A stretch of DNA of 64,000 nt, from positions 82,439,627-82,503,626 of the forward strand of contig OX375878.1 of NCBI GenBank assembly GCA_947359465.1, given 5' to 3'. The position numbers were made by a program, and so were the translations under genes. Below the pieces are notes generated by a model. That model made no database searches, was not told the origin of the DNA, and saw nothing but the letters and a program-made list of their open reading frames with translations. This DNA is from Metellina segmentata. Its lineage: Eukaryota > Arthropoda > Arachnida > Araneae > Tetragnathidae. Below are positions 34,064-45,907 of the stretch, piece after piece (the first letter of the stretch is position 1; every line of letters starts with the position of its first letter).

Positions 34064-34714
34064 TCTATATATATAATTCTCTTACGTGGCTCACGAAAAA
34101 GACGTTATTTGTAATCGCGTTTTGGCAACACTGTACGATTGTTTGTTTATCGCGAAGTCTCGCGCATCGATTGAATTTATAGCGTTATCGGATGAAATTT
34201 TATTGAAAAAAAAAAGGAAATTTTAATGAGCTGTTGCAGTTAGTTTATAATAGAAATCAAAGAAAGCGGAGGATCTTTTCAGGGCCATATAAAAAACGGT
34301 CCTTTTCAGAGCCAACAATTATAGTTCAACAAGACGCTTGCACTACAACTTTCGGCAACAAACTCAATGAAAAAGTGTGGGTCGTTTGAGTGCTGGGAAA
34401 ATGTACACACAAACAACATGCTGAGTATTCAATTTCCAAAGCAACGCTCACATTTCGAGTCAAAATTTGCACAAAGTTTTCATTTGAATTCTGATTTTAG
34501 AGATACTGTATATATTTTTTCTGTAATACAGCAAATTTAGATTTGAAAAACATTTTTTTGGTAACATATTTTGTAAACAATCCCTTCTGCTAGGACACAT
34601 GTCTTCATTGAGGCAAGCGAAGCGAGCATAGGTTCGCGCAGCGAACCAATGAGGATTGCGAAGCAATCCTCCGGGGTTCGGCGAGCGTTAGCGAGCAGGG
34701 GGCAGGCCCCCTAG
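34064..34714 (+). mobile_element. Helitron-like family C, copy 5 (best preserved)
   Basis: It starts with TCTATATATATAATTCTC after a host A and ends GGCAGGCCCCCTAG before a host T. The 3' region shows three hairpins in a row: GGTTCGC/GCGAACC, GGATTGC/GCAATCC and GGGGGC/GCCCCC. It is very similar to copy 1. Confidence 0.85.
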
Positions 34715-34979
34715 TATCTAAAATGACATTCATGTACTGAATGATAATAGGTTATGAAAATAGGGTTAATACAAAACACATTTCATCGAAACCACTGAAC
34801 AATACAAAATCTCCCTGTTACTTCAACAGCAACAGAACTTTTGTGTAACTATAATAAAATATAAATCTATGCAGTAAAAGTTGTGCTGCGTTTTTCATAA
34901 AATACCTAAGCATGAGTAAGAGCGTTAGAATCAGTATTCTCTCAACGAGCTTACCATGCACACACATATAAGTCATTCT

Positions 34980-35000
34980 GCACACACACACACACACACA
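34980..35000. repeat. (CA)n microsatellite
   Basis: About ten CA dinucleotides. Confidence 0.9.
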
Positions 35001-35159
35001 AGTCAATAAAAAATTCGAATTTATTTGAACAATCCTTCAACACCAAAACAACCTTTAAAGCGTTTGAGGGGGTGACTAGTGGAGCAATTTGTAATAAAAA
35101 AGGAATGCCGAGACAATGCTCCTGGAACAGTAAATCAAGAGACATTTTAACTTCTTTTC

Positions 35160-35640
35160 TCGGAGGGAGAGCTCATAAAGGCGGCTTAGGGAACGAAAGG
35201 GGAAAAAACCATTCCATATAATTTCCATAAAACAACTGGCATCGTAAATTTATATCCCTAAGCTGCGGTCATAACCCATGATTTATAATAATGAGAATTT
35301 CAATATACACTGTAATAAAATGCTACAGATAGAAAATCTCTCATCCTGCTACACGGGATGAGGGAAGACACAAATCAAAAGGGATATCAAAGATTTTTTT
35401 TGGTTCTTTCTCTATATCCCCCTTTTCATCCATGTGCTCCGACAGAAAATGAATATTTGAATAGAATATTGATTCCGAACGTTGCTGTCTTGGTTCGGGA
35501 CGGGTAACTGGTATTCGGGGGAAAAGTTCGATAGAATCTATTGAAAAACAGTTTGTAAGCTCGGAATCGTTCGAATTCACCAGGTAGGGATTGAAATTGG
35601 TCTTATAAAGTAGCCTTATCTGAATTCAATTCCGAGGAAT
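35160..35640. other. CpG-richer unique island, candidate regulatory DNA
   Basis: More complex sequence than the flanks, with no recognised repeat. The 79-codon minus frame (35341-35580) has no recognised domain. Confidence 0.3.
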
Positions 35641-35719
35641 GTATTCTTCTTTTCTGGAGTCGAATCTGAAATATTTAACCTGAGGCTTTGATTAAATTTG
35701 AAAGATTTTTTTCTGGGAC

Positions 35720-35722
<3 letters not shown>

Positions 35723-35755
<33 letters not shown>
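35723..35755. repeat. (AG)n microsatellite
   Basis: About sixteen AG dinucleotides. Confidence 0.95.
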
Positions 35756-36004
35756 CTTCTTTTCACTAACTTTCACCGCTCCTCTTATTTTCCTATACAC
35801 TGCTATTAAAAGAAACAAAGATAGGTTGGAAGTTCAAGTGAGTTTAAAGTGAGATGGATCATTATTTTAGCATGTTACTGATTTCGTGTTAAGTTCATAA
35901 TTATTTATAAACAACATTTAATTTATCGTCTCTTATATTATTTTCTTAAAACTGTAATCTGTGTACATTTTATTATGACTAGATTCTGTAAATAGAATTA
36001 AACT

Positions 36005-36385
36005 TGAGAATACAAATACAAATACAAATATTGACGACCAGCTACAGGCTCAAGCAAGGCTGGTCCTTTGTTTATGAATTCCCCAATTTCCACTGACTAT
36101 CCAATTGTATCTTAAATTCGTACACTCCCTTTGAATTAACTATATTTTCTGGCAACGCTTCCATTTGTCTATTACCCTATTAAAGTAGTAGTTTTTCCTT
36201 AAATCTCGATTAAAATGTGTCTTATTCAATTTATACACATGGCCCCTTGATATGTTATCCCTATTGAAATTTAAGCCCTCTGTGTCCCCTTGTCTTACCA
36301 ACTTGAAAAGCTGAATCAAATCCCCCCTCCTTCTTCTTTCCAGTGTATACATGTTTAGCTTACTTAAACGTACATTATAGTCTAG
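36005..36385 (-). pseudogene. CR1-type LINE, 3' terminal fragment
   Basis: The minus strand encodes SKLNMYTLERRRRGDLIQLF, then TEGLNFNRDNISRGHVYKLN and NYYFNRVIDKW. A short distance on, in another frame, FKIQLDSQW appears. This is the conserved C-terminal tail downstream of the reverse transcriptase in CR1-like elements (family pattern LE.RRLRGDLI, then TRGH, then F..R....WN.LP). It ends in tandem copies of TATTTG near 36005-36030, the short 3' repeats typical of CR1-type elements. It is strongly 5'-truncated and inactive. Confidence 0.8.
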
Positions 36386-36389
36386 ATTT

Positions 36390-37770
36390 GTAAAGTATAG
36401 AATGTCTTAGTATGGAAATTATCATACTAATGAAACCAAATATTTATCAGATATATTAAACAAAATATTATCAGACATATAATTCCGAAATATGTTTATA
36501 GACATATATGAACAACGAAGCTGTTTTCAGCAATTAGCTCAACGATGATATTAAAACATATTTTGATGTGCTTGCAAATTAAGAGCTTATTTATTTGCAT
36601 GCATTTTAATTAATAAATAAGAGTTTTTATAGTATTTAAAGTTTGTTTCATTGCAGAGGCTCCAGGTTTTTAAAAAAAAAAAAATTTTAATTTTCTAACT
36701 CTAACCTTTAATGTGAAGTTTTAACGAGATGAAACCTAGGAATCATTTTGGTCTTATGAAGGGTCACATGTACCCCATTTAATTTTATAACCTTAAGGGG
36801 TCAGGGAAATTTTTTTAATTTTCAAAAGAATCTTTGTGTTCTGAAAAGTTTGTGAAAACTTTTTAATTAGTTACTATATCGATAATTTTTCCTTCCCTAG
36901 AGCTATCAATCCTTAGAACGCAAATCTGTAAAAATGTTACAAACCTAAAATACCTTATCATTGAAACTTGCACGTTTCATAGACAAAATTTTTCCTGAGG
37001 CAAATGGATTTCAACGCTTTTTATATCACTTAACTTCCACCAGCAAATGATCCACTTCTACATGAATCTGTTGAAAATATATTTATTTTCGTAAGATTTT
37101 TTTTTATTTTTACTAAACTAGTTAAAAAGCTTTTGGAAATAAGAAAAAAAATCTCATCTTTATAAATTTAACTGAATGCTAAGGATTGAAGTTTATTTTC
37201 AGTGCGATATTCAACTTAATCCTCCATAAATTTTTTTCTAAAAATGAATTTCAACCATAAGAAAAGATGTATATATCCATCAGCTTTTCTATTTACTTAT
37301 AATTGTTGCTAAGTTTTGAAAAAAAAGAGTACTGATTTAGGAAACAATATAGCTAACATCGTTCGTTTTCTAAATCTACATTATTATGTAATTACCTCCA
37401 AGTTTTAAGCTATTTCAATAATTTCTTGAATTTCAGTTTAAATGAATTTCGCTTTGTGAATTAATGTTCCTTATAATATTATACTATTCTTAGTTTGAGA
37501 TAAAATATCGTAAGGCGGATATTTATCAGTTGATTAAACTTAGCTTAAAATACGATTGGGATCCAATTACAGACTTTGGGCAGAATGGAAATTTTAAATA
37601 TAGTTAAAATCGAAACGAAAGATTTAAGAAAAGGCCTTTCATAAAATATATCTTCACAATGTTAATGTTATTAACTATTACATTAACGATCATTTGGTGC
37701 TTTTGTGTGTATTTTATGCTGTAAATCATGTCAATCCTTACAGACATTTATTTACACATAGTTTACCTTA
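36390..37770. other. AT-rich unique DNA, nothing certain
   Basis: At 36793 TTAAGGGGTCAGGGAAA weakly resembles the end of the TTAA-flanked MITE at 10734, but no matching other end was found. No gene is recognised. Confidence 0.4.
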
Positions 37771-37774
37771 CAGA

Positions 37775-38052
37775 TTTTGATTGGGTTGAGAGTCCAAAAT
37801 TCGATTCAACCAAAGTCCACGCTGTGCATGGAAGCTGCTGCATGTTAAATATGTCGTATTCTTAGATGTCCTCACAATACTGTGGTGTGAACGTTTGTAT
37901 ATTGGGGTGCCAGCTCAAGTGTTGACCTCGTCAGCTTACCATAGATTAAAATGACGTGGTGTTGTCCTAGTATCTTTAACTTCGGGACTGTCCCGGACCG
38001 TCACCAATAGCCCGTAATGTTATTCCAGAGCTACGTAAACTAACTACCTATC
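37775..38052 (+). mobile_element. SINE family 1, copy k
   Basis: It starts in the head (AAAATTCGATTCAACCAAAG), continues through TCCTCACAATACTGTGG and TTGGGGTGCCAGCTCAAGTG, and ends GTCCCGGACCGTCACC, AATAGCCCGTAATGTTATTC. Confidence 0.8.
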
Positions 38053-39227
38053 GGAATTTTATTTATTCTACCATGGATGTAAATCATTCGACTATTTCCA
38101 TTATAATACTTAAACTAACCACACAAACTACTTCAATATACTCAGTATTATCACTTTTATGTAGCTGAATATATTAGGTACCCAGTACATATAATTTGCA
38201 CAGGACATTTAATATTTATTCGTTTTTGTTTTTGAAATTAACTCTGCAGAAATCAGATTCGAAAAATGTAAACTACGCAAAATTAAAAAAAAATAGTACA
38301 ACGCTATGTTGATTTTTGTAAATATATGCATTCAAATTTAGGATAAAGCCAATTCGCACACGTTCTATAACTACGCAAGACAATATTTGAATTCACACTA
38401 AGTATTTAGAATTTATATGGTAGAGTAAAATAACAGTTTAACTTTATAAGGTTTCCACACAATACAATATCACTAATGCAAAACATTTTAATGGACAGTT
38501 TTCTTTTACGGTAAACCATCATGATATTACACGATAAAAATAATTCCGAATGCAACACGCAACCAATCAAAACATTCGAGATTTAATGAAAAGCAAAACA
38601 CGCATGAATTCAACAATACCATTTCATTAAAACAGGAGTAGTCGTTAATTTTTAGGAGGAGTGATGATTCCACTACCAGAGATAACTGAATCACTGAATC
38701 ACAGCTAAACTGAGGAGGGTTAATTATGTCACTTTTATGGTCATAATTATGTGAAACTCGCTCGGGTGATAATAGTCTTTTTTTTCCTTTTACCTCTACA
38801 TCTGCTCTGCAACCGGTGCGAAACTGAAGTCGTTGTTGAAGTCTGCACAAAACCTGCAAAGCGTTTACATCTAATGAATATATTACACCTTGTGATGCAG
38901 AGAAATTTCAATAGTGAGTAATTCGTAAGAATAAAAGAACAGGATGTGAACCGGCAATTAAATTTTCAAGCTTCTTGAACACCGTCCGAAGTTTGGTATT
39001 CGATTCCCCCTATAGTTTCTCAATTCAATTTCAAGTTGGGGTTAATAGAGCTAACAAAATAATAAGGCTAGTTAATTAATCAAAACTATAATGGCTTTTG
39101 AACCTGAACTATCTATTCATCCATTAAAAACAGACGAACTTAAAGAAGCACTTTTATTTACTTGTTCAATTTGCTCCTCTCCACTAAGTAACTCAATGCA
39201 AAATTACGGGATATCTCCACGTTAGCG
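38053..39227. other. AT-rich unique DNA, nothing recognised
   Basis: The 110-codon minus frame at 38527-38859 has no recognised domain. No repeats were noticed. Confidence 0.45.
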
Positions 39228-39520
39228 AAAGGCCACAGTAGCTTGGTTGGAAGAGTAATGGAGTCGGAGAGTTGCGAGTTTGAATCCAATCAAAGACGGT
39301 CTTGTACAGAGGAAACTGGTGCACTTTTACTCTGTCGTTGCCTGAAATATCCTCACGTTGCTGTGGTGTGGAAGTCTGGAGAATGGGTTTGACCTCGTTA
39401 TATGTCCGTGGCTCAAAATTACTTGGTGTTGTCCTCGGATATTTGAAATCAGGTTTGATCCCGGACCGTTATCAATAGCCCGTTGTGTTGCTCCAGTGTA
39501 ACGTTAATTATATACTTACC
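39228..39520 (+). mobile_element. SINE family 1, full-length copy l
   Basis: It has the standard head (AGTAGCTTGGTTGGAAGAGT and GCGAGTTTGAATCCAATCA), the body, and the 3' end GATCCCGGACCGTTATCAAT, GCCCGTTGTGTTGCTCCAG. A SINE family 2 copy follows at once. Confidence 0.88.
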
Positions 39521-39524
39521 TACC

Positions 39525-39690
39525 ACATTGCTGTAGGTGGAGCAGATTCTATTCCTGCACTTACCCGGAGTGTATTTCTGTGTCCATAAAACTGTCCTTA
39601 TGTGTGTATATTCATTAGCAGATGTTTTGTTCGTCCCAGATTGGCAAAATACGACCATCTTTTCATAAAACCCAACCAACTTCTTCATAT
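39525..39690 (+). mobile_element. SINE family 2, copy
   Basis: GTGGAGCAGATTCTATTCCT (B box) is followed by GAGTGTATTTCTGTGTC and TTGGCAAAATACGACCATC. It ends CATAAAACCCAACCAACTTC. Confidence 0.75.
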
Positions 39691-40104
39691 TGAATACCCT
39701 TCTGATTATCTGGGTCTGAAATTGATACGATAAGTCTTCAGATATAAGGGTTGTGTAAAACCAATTTTGAAAACTACTCCATTTTATACACTGTCATCGC
39801 GGTAGTATGAAAAAGGTAGTCAGGTAGACATGCCTCCTGCGATAAGGCCTGTAATACTACCGAGCACCCTTTAGGGTTCACTTTGTAAATGCCCTTTTCT
39901 TCTAGTAAAATCTCAGAGATTGCCATCAAATTAGTTCATCGTTTTATAGGATAGTAACATGGACTTCTTAAAAGAATTATACATAAAGAATTTTTAAGGT
40001 TTTAATCAATATCTGTACATTTCTTTATAAACCCAGGCCATTTAGCTTAGTGCATTTGATACACACATGTCCAAAAATTAAAAATAATACCGAATTATAT
40101 TTAG

Positions 40105-40335
40105 CAAGGTCACTTGATCTCAATTTAATAGAACCAGATTGGGATATTTTCAGGCATCGAAATGCAGCCTATATGACACGACACCGCCATAGACCGAACA
40201 AGGTCAAATACGTGTTCTTGTGTGTGCGAATGGGACTCCTTGTTCCAGGAACTCTTGCGCAGTCTTGTGAAAAAGTATGTCTTAAAGTTATGAGGTTTGC
40301 ATTAGGGTCTGAAATCAGCATATTCACCAATTAGG
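40105..40335 (+). pseudogene. Tc1-like transposase C-terminal relic
   Basis: Within an open frame, LARSLDLNLIEPDWDIFRHR matches the Tc1 segment [21 protein letters not shown] around the catalytic Glu. The motif is degenerate, and the preceding DNARPH region is not recognisable. A short, old fragment. Confidence 0.6.
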
Positions 40336-40339
40336 TTGA

Positions 40340-41139
40340 TTTTAACGGGGTAAAAAGCCCTTTGAGAAATAATTAAGCTCTGCTGTTTTCAACTAAGCAT
40401 TTTTTTTTCTATTTCAATAGCTCTCAATAGCGCCACTAGGCCTGTGGGGTTCTAATTTTACTCGATATAACTTGGGGAATATCCCTTAACCGTTTCAGCA
40501 ACTTCTGTGCTAGTAACTTACCACGGAATTCATCTCGTATTGCATCAAGAATTTTTGGACAAATGTGTATGTAATGACCTGTTGCAATAAATGAACGCAT
40601 ACATCAAAACATTTTCGATTAGCGAAATGTTAACGCGAATAGCGAACTTAATCGAAGTGCTTTTACGTGTTTTTACACTTTTCCAACTGGTAACATAAAT
40701 GATAATATTTTTGTACCTTAAATTCCGACAGTAAATATCAATTCAAATGTGCCCCCAAAATAATGTTCACCTTACAAAAGTAGAACTTTGTATTGGACAC
40801 ATCGTATAGGTTAAATTTATCTGGTTGTGCATTTGATAAAGTGTCGACATCATATATTCAAATTTATACCCATTTCTCATAACGATTTCAATTCTTTTGT
40901 AATTGGAACCACGTCTCTGCAACAAAGGGTTACAAATATAATCGCCACAATATCCATTCGGAACAACCCTATACAACAAATACATGAATAAGTAATTAGT
41001 GCGCATAAATTCCATCCCATGCTGAGAGAAAGCAAAAGCTTTGTTTGAAAAATAATCAGCGACATCTTTTATGTTGAACATTAAACTATTCCTTGGAGGG
41101 TATGAAACAGGAGAACGTATACGAACCCAACGTGGTTAA
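40340..41139. other. Unique DNA, nothing recognised
   Basis: Minus-strand frames at 40767-41081 have no recognised domain. No repeat was noticed. Confidence 0.4.
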
Positions 41140-41930
41140 AATTCACTTATTGAAAGGACGTGATCACTCAATATCTCCCACGACCCCGTTCCCGTGAGAA
41201 TGAAACTGCTCCTCTTCAGCTTTTCGACCTTTTGTGTTTCGAGTCCCGTTTGACAGCAAGATAAATACGCAAACACAGCACACAGCAGTGCTGGCCTTTA
41301 ACTAGCTTTATAAATATTTAATAAGAAAAAGGGGCTATTTATTACCCTCCGACGCACATGAATAAACTAAAACGAATCAAGCCGCATTAAGAAAATCACT
41401 TTGGCTCTCGGCTCTCGTGACAGCGAGCTAACTAATTTGGGGCACAAAAGCGGAGGCGCGTTCATAAACACCGAAAGGATGCTGGGAATAATAACGGGGG
41501 AGCAGGTTTGCCCATTTTCTTGTTTTCTCCAGCGATGAAAATGTGTCGCTCCGAAAGTGATAAATAATTTAGGATTTATTTTCTTTTCGTTTCTCCCGGC
41601 GACCCTTTCAGAAGCCCGCGTTTTTAAGTTCAAGAGTCACGCCACAGCGCCCTCTCGGGAGCAGAGACGGTAAACGGCTTTTTGCACGAACGGACTTGTT
41701 TTGCTTTTGTTCTTTCGGAAGGGCACATGCGGTGATCCATTTCTAACGAGGGGAGCGAAGGACGTGCAGGTGGGGGGCAATTTACACAGCACTTTGACCC
41801 ATCTCTCCACCCTTGGCTTTTTCAATCCGTGGAAATTCCATTGACAGACGTTGAGGGCATAATGGGACGCGACGCCGACGCACACGTATTTGTGGGATAA
41901 AAACATGCACTGCAGGCAGCAAAAGAAACA
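41140..41930. other. CpG-richer unique island, candidate regulatory DNA
   Basis: This is one of the most GC- and CpG-rich non-coding stretches in the window. The two minus-strand frames of about 90 codons show no recognisable domain. A conserved enhancer or an unrecognised exon are both possible. Confidence 0.35.
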
Positions 41931-42366
41931 CTTCAGGCTGATTTCTTATTCAGAATACACAATAGGAAATGGGGGGGGGTACTTTATTCTATTTCTTTTT
42001 TACCTTGATAAGGAAGAGACAAAAACATTTCGCCGATTTCTTATTCAAATGGCATAATTCTTTTTTCGATATCAGGAGCAGATCTCCGATGATCGCGCTT
42101 TAAGCCAACTCCAGATACGAGATTGCTGAGTGTTAAATCGGGAGCAGGTCTTTATTATCTGAAATCAGGAGTGGACTAATTTCCAGATGATTTTACTGTG
42201 ACAAATTGTGTACACGTAGAATTTAATTACACTTAGAATTTAATTTATTTTTTCATAAATTAAACAATTAACATTTTTAATAATGGATTGATAAATAAAT
42301 TATTAACTGACTGTACAGTTTATATTGGAATTTTAATTAACCCTACGAGATATTCACCTGCATATA

Positions 42367-42602
42367 TGAGCTGTTATTTTTGAAAGTGGTATAAGTCCAC
42401 TTTGAAAAAAAATTAATTTATTTTATTTAACAATTTTAATAATTATTATTGCATGATAAAATTTAACAGGTTTATAGTGTTAAAAGCATCATCCGAAATG
42501 AGTAACGTTTTCCAATATTTTTAAATTTATTTAAACGAAAACCCTTAAATATCTCGATGCATGAAAAAATGGACTTGTACCACTTTCAAAAATAACGTCT
42601 CA
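42367..42602. mobile_element. MITE with TIRs of about 37 bp
   Basis: The left end TGAGCTGTTATTTTTGAAAG followed by TGGTATAAGTCCACTTT pairs, inverted, with the right end TGAGACGTTATTTTTGAAAG and TGGTACAAGTCCATTTT. The interior is AT-rich and non-coding. The total is 236 bp. Target duplication and superfamily are not clear. Confidence 0.85.
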
Positions 42603-42604
42603 AT

Positions 42605-44024
42605 GTCCTTTTTGAAGCCTGAATGAAGTCTTCTCTGCGTGACTTTGAGTCACTGTTTTTTTCTTGACCCATAGAATCTTACCTAGGATTCTTTCAATCG
42701 ATCGATTCGCTCATTTAGTGATATGTGCTCTGTGGGCAATATAGTAATACTAATATAATATTCAGATATCTCGTGATAAATGTAACCGGTCACCTGGAGA
42801 AGAAACAAAACATATAGCATTTATTTTGGGGTCTGACTATAAATTTAAATTTTTAAATTCAGTGTCCTCATCCCCGTGAGTAACTACTACATAGCTAACA
42901 ATTAGTGAGTATACACTGAAATTTAAGAAAGGAATGTCCTATAAAAGTGTGCTAATGTTTTACATCAAAATCTAAAGCCTGAAGTAGCAGTCCTTTTATT
43001 TTCCCTGGGTATCTATACTTAGAATGATAAATATTTACCATCATAGACACACTTGACTTAACTCCTTCATGGTATACCGACAATACGATTGGGTTTACGG
43101 TAAACAAAACTTCCCATAACGTAAAAGTGACCAAATCAGAAAAGGAAAACAAATTGTGTGATGCAAAGCATAAATTTTGAGTTAAGAAATGCGCACGTAG
43201 GGGTGCTGCTCTAATAAAAGTTTTCTGTGAGGTTATAGAGCCAATTAAAGTGTTGTAATCAAAAAGTGACCTTAAACCGTATGCGTGAGTTCAAACTCCC
43301 TGGAGGCTACAAATCACACGATTTTTACTATTTTCCTTTGTAGCATAGATAAACAGCCAGGCGTCGTAGTACTGAGGTGCTGGTTCCTTGATGTGTAGAT
43401 GAGAAGTGATAGGGCAAGTGTTAACGTCATCATAGACACACAAGACCTAGAGGACTGAACAGTTTTGGCTAGTCAATAATTCTAGGAAAAGGAAACAAGC
43501 ACAGTTCATAGTAACCCGTGTAAATGCGGAGTCTGAAAATGAAAATTTAAATTTACAGTCATACCTCAAAATAAATGCTATGTTTTGTTTCTGCTCCAGG
43601 TGCCCATGGACTTTAGCCAGTACAGTGTATACTAATTGTGATGATCGTAAGTAATAGAACAACTAGACGGAACAAATAGAGAAGGACCAAGGACTGATTT
43701 CTGAATATATTTTTTGTGGAGACTATAAAAACGTTATAAATTTTGTACATTTTAAAATTAAAAATTTCCTTGCATTCTGCATAGTTAATTGCTTTGAACA
43801 TGATAGAGTAATTGTAGGCCGAATAAAACTAGAAAGGTCTGAGAGAATTAGTAAAATGGCCAGTCGAATCACGCATGACAGATGGAGGGACCGAAATATT
43901 TCTAATTTCTTGAGCGGAGTGGAACTTGAACTTTTGAAAATCTGCTGACGTCCCCAATCATGCTTAAATATACTATGTGGAGTTTTTCACGCAACCAGTT
44001 TTCTCCCTGTCCAAAATTCAAGGG
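42605..44024. other. Unique DNA, nothing recognised
   Basis: Short frames show no domain. A tRNA B-box-like GAGTTCAAACTCC at about 43287 stands alone. Confidence 0.4.
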
Positions 44025-44268
44025 GTTGTGGTAGTCCGGTTGGACTTGCACGTGGGGACTGATGCATTTAATATCCTCAAATATCTTCACGTTGGCTTGG
44101 TGTGGAAGTTTGGAGAGTGGGGTGCCAGCTCAGTTGACGACTTAGTCATCTGACCGGGGTTTAAAATTACAGTGTTGTTCTGAGACCTTTCCATTCGGGA
44201 TAGATTCCGAGCCGTCATAATAAGCCCGTAGTGTTCAGCCAGTGGGTCTTAAATTCAACTACCTATCA
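44025..44268 (+). mobile_element. SINE family 1, copy m with internal deletion
   Basis: GTGGTAGTCCGGTTGG (A box) jumps, across a deletion of the B-box region, to TTGCACGTGGGGACTGATGC. The body has GGAGAGTGGGGTGCCAGCTC and the 3' end has AAGCCCGTAGTGTTCAGCC. Confidence 0.8.
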
Positions 44269-44824
44269 ATATTTATTGAGCTAACTAAATAATAGCGTTC
44301 CCTCTGTATTCACCAGACCAGGAAACTTCCATCTATTTCCAAAAGTGAAAAAAAAAACTTCATGGGCACTTACATGAAACAATGAGCTGAACAATAGTAT
44401 GATATTATCTGACCAATATAAGACTTAGGCACACTTCTTAGGAAAAGTTAAGAAGTTAGTTGAAGGTAGAGACCCTTCTAGACTTACAAATAAGAGAACT
44501 TCACTTTTTTGTAGACTCATTTATGTTAAGGTTATTATATACTCAAGACAAAAAGAAAATATTAATAAGACGCTAAAAATTGAATAAAGCAACCCATCAC
44601 GCTAAAGCTCTGGTGACACTTACTTAAAGTAGTGTAATCGAAACGTCCGATACCACATGAAGTAGTCAGGTCTCTTCTCGTGGAGGTCGTTCTATATCCA
44701 GAACATGAAGGTACATAACACTATTAGAGAAAAGCTTCAAGCACGCCTTTGAAAGAAGGGGATAAAAATGCTGAACCGATGTATTCAGGTCAAGGAAGAT
44801 TAGTTTGAAAGCATATAAGGGTAA

Positions 44825-44854
44825 GGTGGTAACAATATTTATATCGTTACCACC
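44825..44854. repeat. Short inverted repeat
   Basis: GGTGGTAAC and GTTACCACC flank a 12-nt loop. No further context. Confidence 0.6.
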
Positions 44855-45138
44855 ACACCAAAGACAGGAATCTTCAAAATTGACGCTTATCCAAAAACGC
44901 GGTCAAAGTTTGATGTTTCGGGAAAAATCGAGTCATGAAAATCGGCATTTGCACTAAGAGTCAAGATTCGTGGCTTTATCATAGTACAAAACATGAAATG
45001 GTGACTCAAAAAAAGGCAGTTTGGTGAAAATCCCCAAAAATTCAGATTTGTGTCTTTGGCGTGATAGTAACGATATGTACATTGTATTCCAACAATGTAT
45101 TGTACCTACCAGTGGTTTTTTAACACCACTTCTTTAAA

Positions 45139-45172
45139 AACAGTCTCGTTACTTTTTGAATGACCCTCGTAT
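45139..45172 (-). mobile_element. Possible mariner-like transposon end
   Basis: Read on the minus strand, TACGAGGGTCATTCAAAAAG followed by TAACGAGACTG resembles a mariner terminal repeat next to TA. No opposite end was found to the left, so it is a single-end relic at best. Confidence 0.35.
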
Positions 45173-45199
45173 AAACACAACAGTAACACAATTTGCTTA

Positions 45200-45720
45200 T
45201 TGATTCCCTTCACGTCGTAAATATAAGTGTTATGGCCGACAGAACTTTATGTTTTTCTCTAAGATTGCTTTCCAGATCGATTCCCAACTCACCGACTTCC
45301 ATTTTCTTACACCCTCCCTCGACGTGTTTAGCCTCCACGTAACGTTGCCATAATGCAAGAAGCCGTCCTCCCCACTCGGGTAATGACGGTGATTGAAGGC
45401 GAAGGAGAAAAAAAGCATCAGGGGAAGGCATAAATTATCTCACTTATCGCCGCGGCTCCATCATTTATTCAAAAGGCAACCGCATTATTATTAATGAGAG
45501 CAAAGGGTGGAATGCAACAATCGACTCCGTGTGAGCGAGGCGCGGAATTGATTCATTTGCATCGGAGATAAGATAGCGCGATCGGCGATCATTTCGGCAG
45601 ATGGTTGGTTAAACATCCCGGGGTCGATATCCAGTTGTTGGTTCAGTTTAAATGCACACCTCGGAGTGGACACACACACACACGAGCGGACAAATGACGA
45701 GCGACTCGGATGGACAATGA
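45200..45720. promoter_or_regulatory. CpG-richer island with clustered developmental-type binding motifs
   Basis: This unique block contains, within about 60 bp near 45546-45600, an octamer-type ATTTGCAT, a GATA-type AGATAAGA and GATCGGCGATC. TTATTATTAATGAG (homeodomain-like) lies just upstream. Open frames on the minus strand show no domain. The motif density is suggestive of an enhancer, but such short motifs also occur by chance. Confidence 0.35.
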
Positions 45721-45789
45721 AGTACTTCGGCCAGTCCGATTCTGGATAATGTCTGAATTAACCACTTGGAAAAGGGTTACTAAATCCTT

Positions 45790-45850
45790 TAGGGTGAGGT
45801 TGGTTGGGTTTTCATGGACCATATTTGGCCATGCTGCACAGTACAGGCAA
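45790..45850 (-). mobile_element. SINE family 2, 3' fragment
   Basis: On the minus strand GGCCAAATATGGTCCATGAA and AACCCAACCAACC match the 3' end of SINE family 2. Confidence 0.65.
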
Positions 45851-45907
45851 TATCAAGTAATGGACCATGCACACACAAATAAAGTTTTACTGACTACCAG
45901 AGGTTAT

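Noticed and set aside
36660..37040. Second copy of the TTAA-flanked MITE
   Set aside because: Only one weakly similar end (TTAAGGGGTCAGGG) was seen, with no matching opposite end.
39799..39865. Inverted repeat CGGTAGTAT / ATACTACCG
   Set aside because: Arms of 9 bp with a loop of about 50 nt are expected by chance in 64 kb.
41367..41906. Two minus-strand frames of about 90 codons in a GC-richer block
   Set aside because: No domain, no splice context and no codon pattern to support a protein. Kept only as a unique island.
43270..43320. B-box-like GAGTTCAAACTCC as a tRNA or SINE head
   Set aside because: No A box or SINE body is associated with it.
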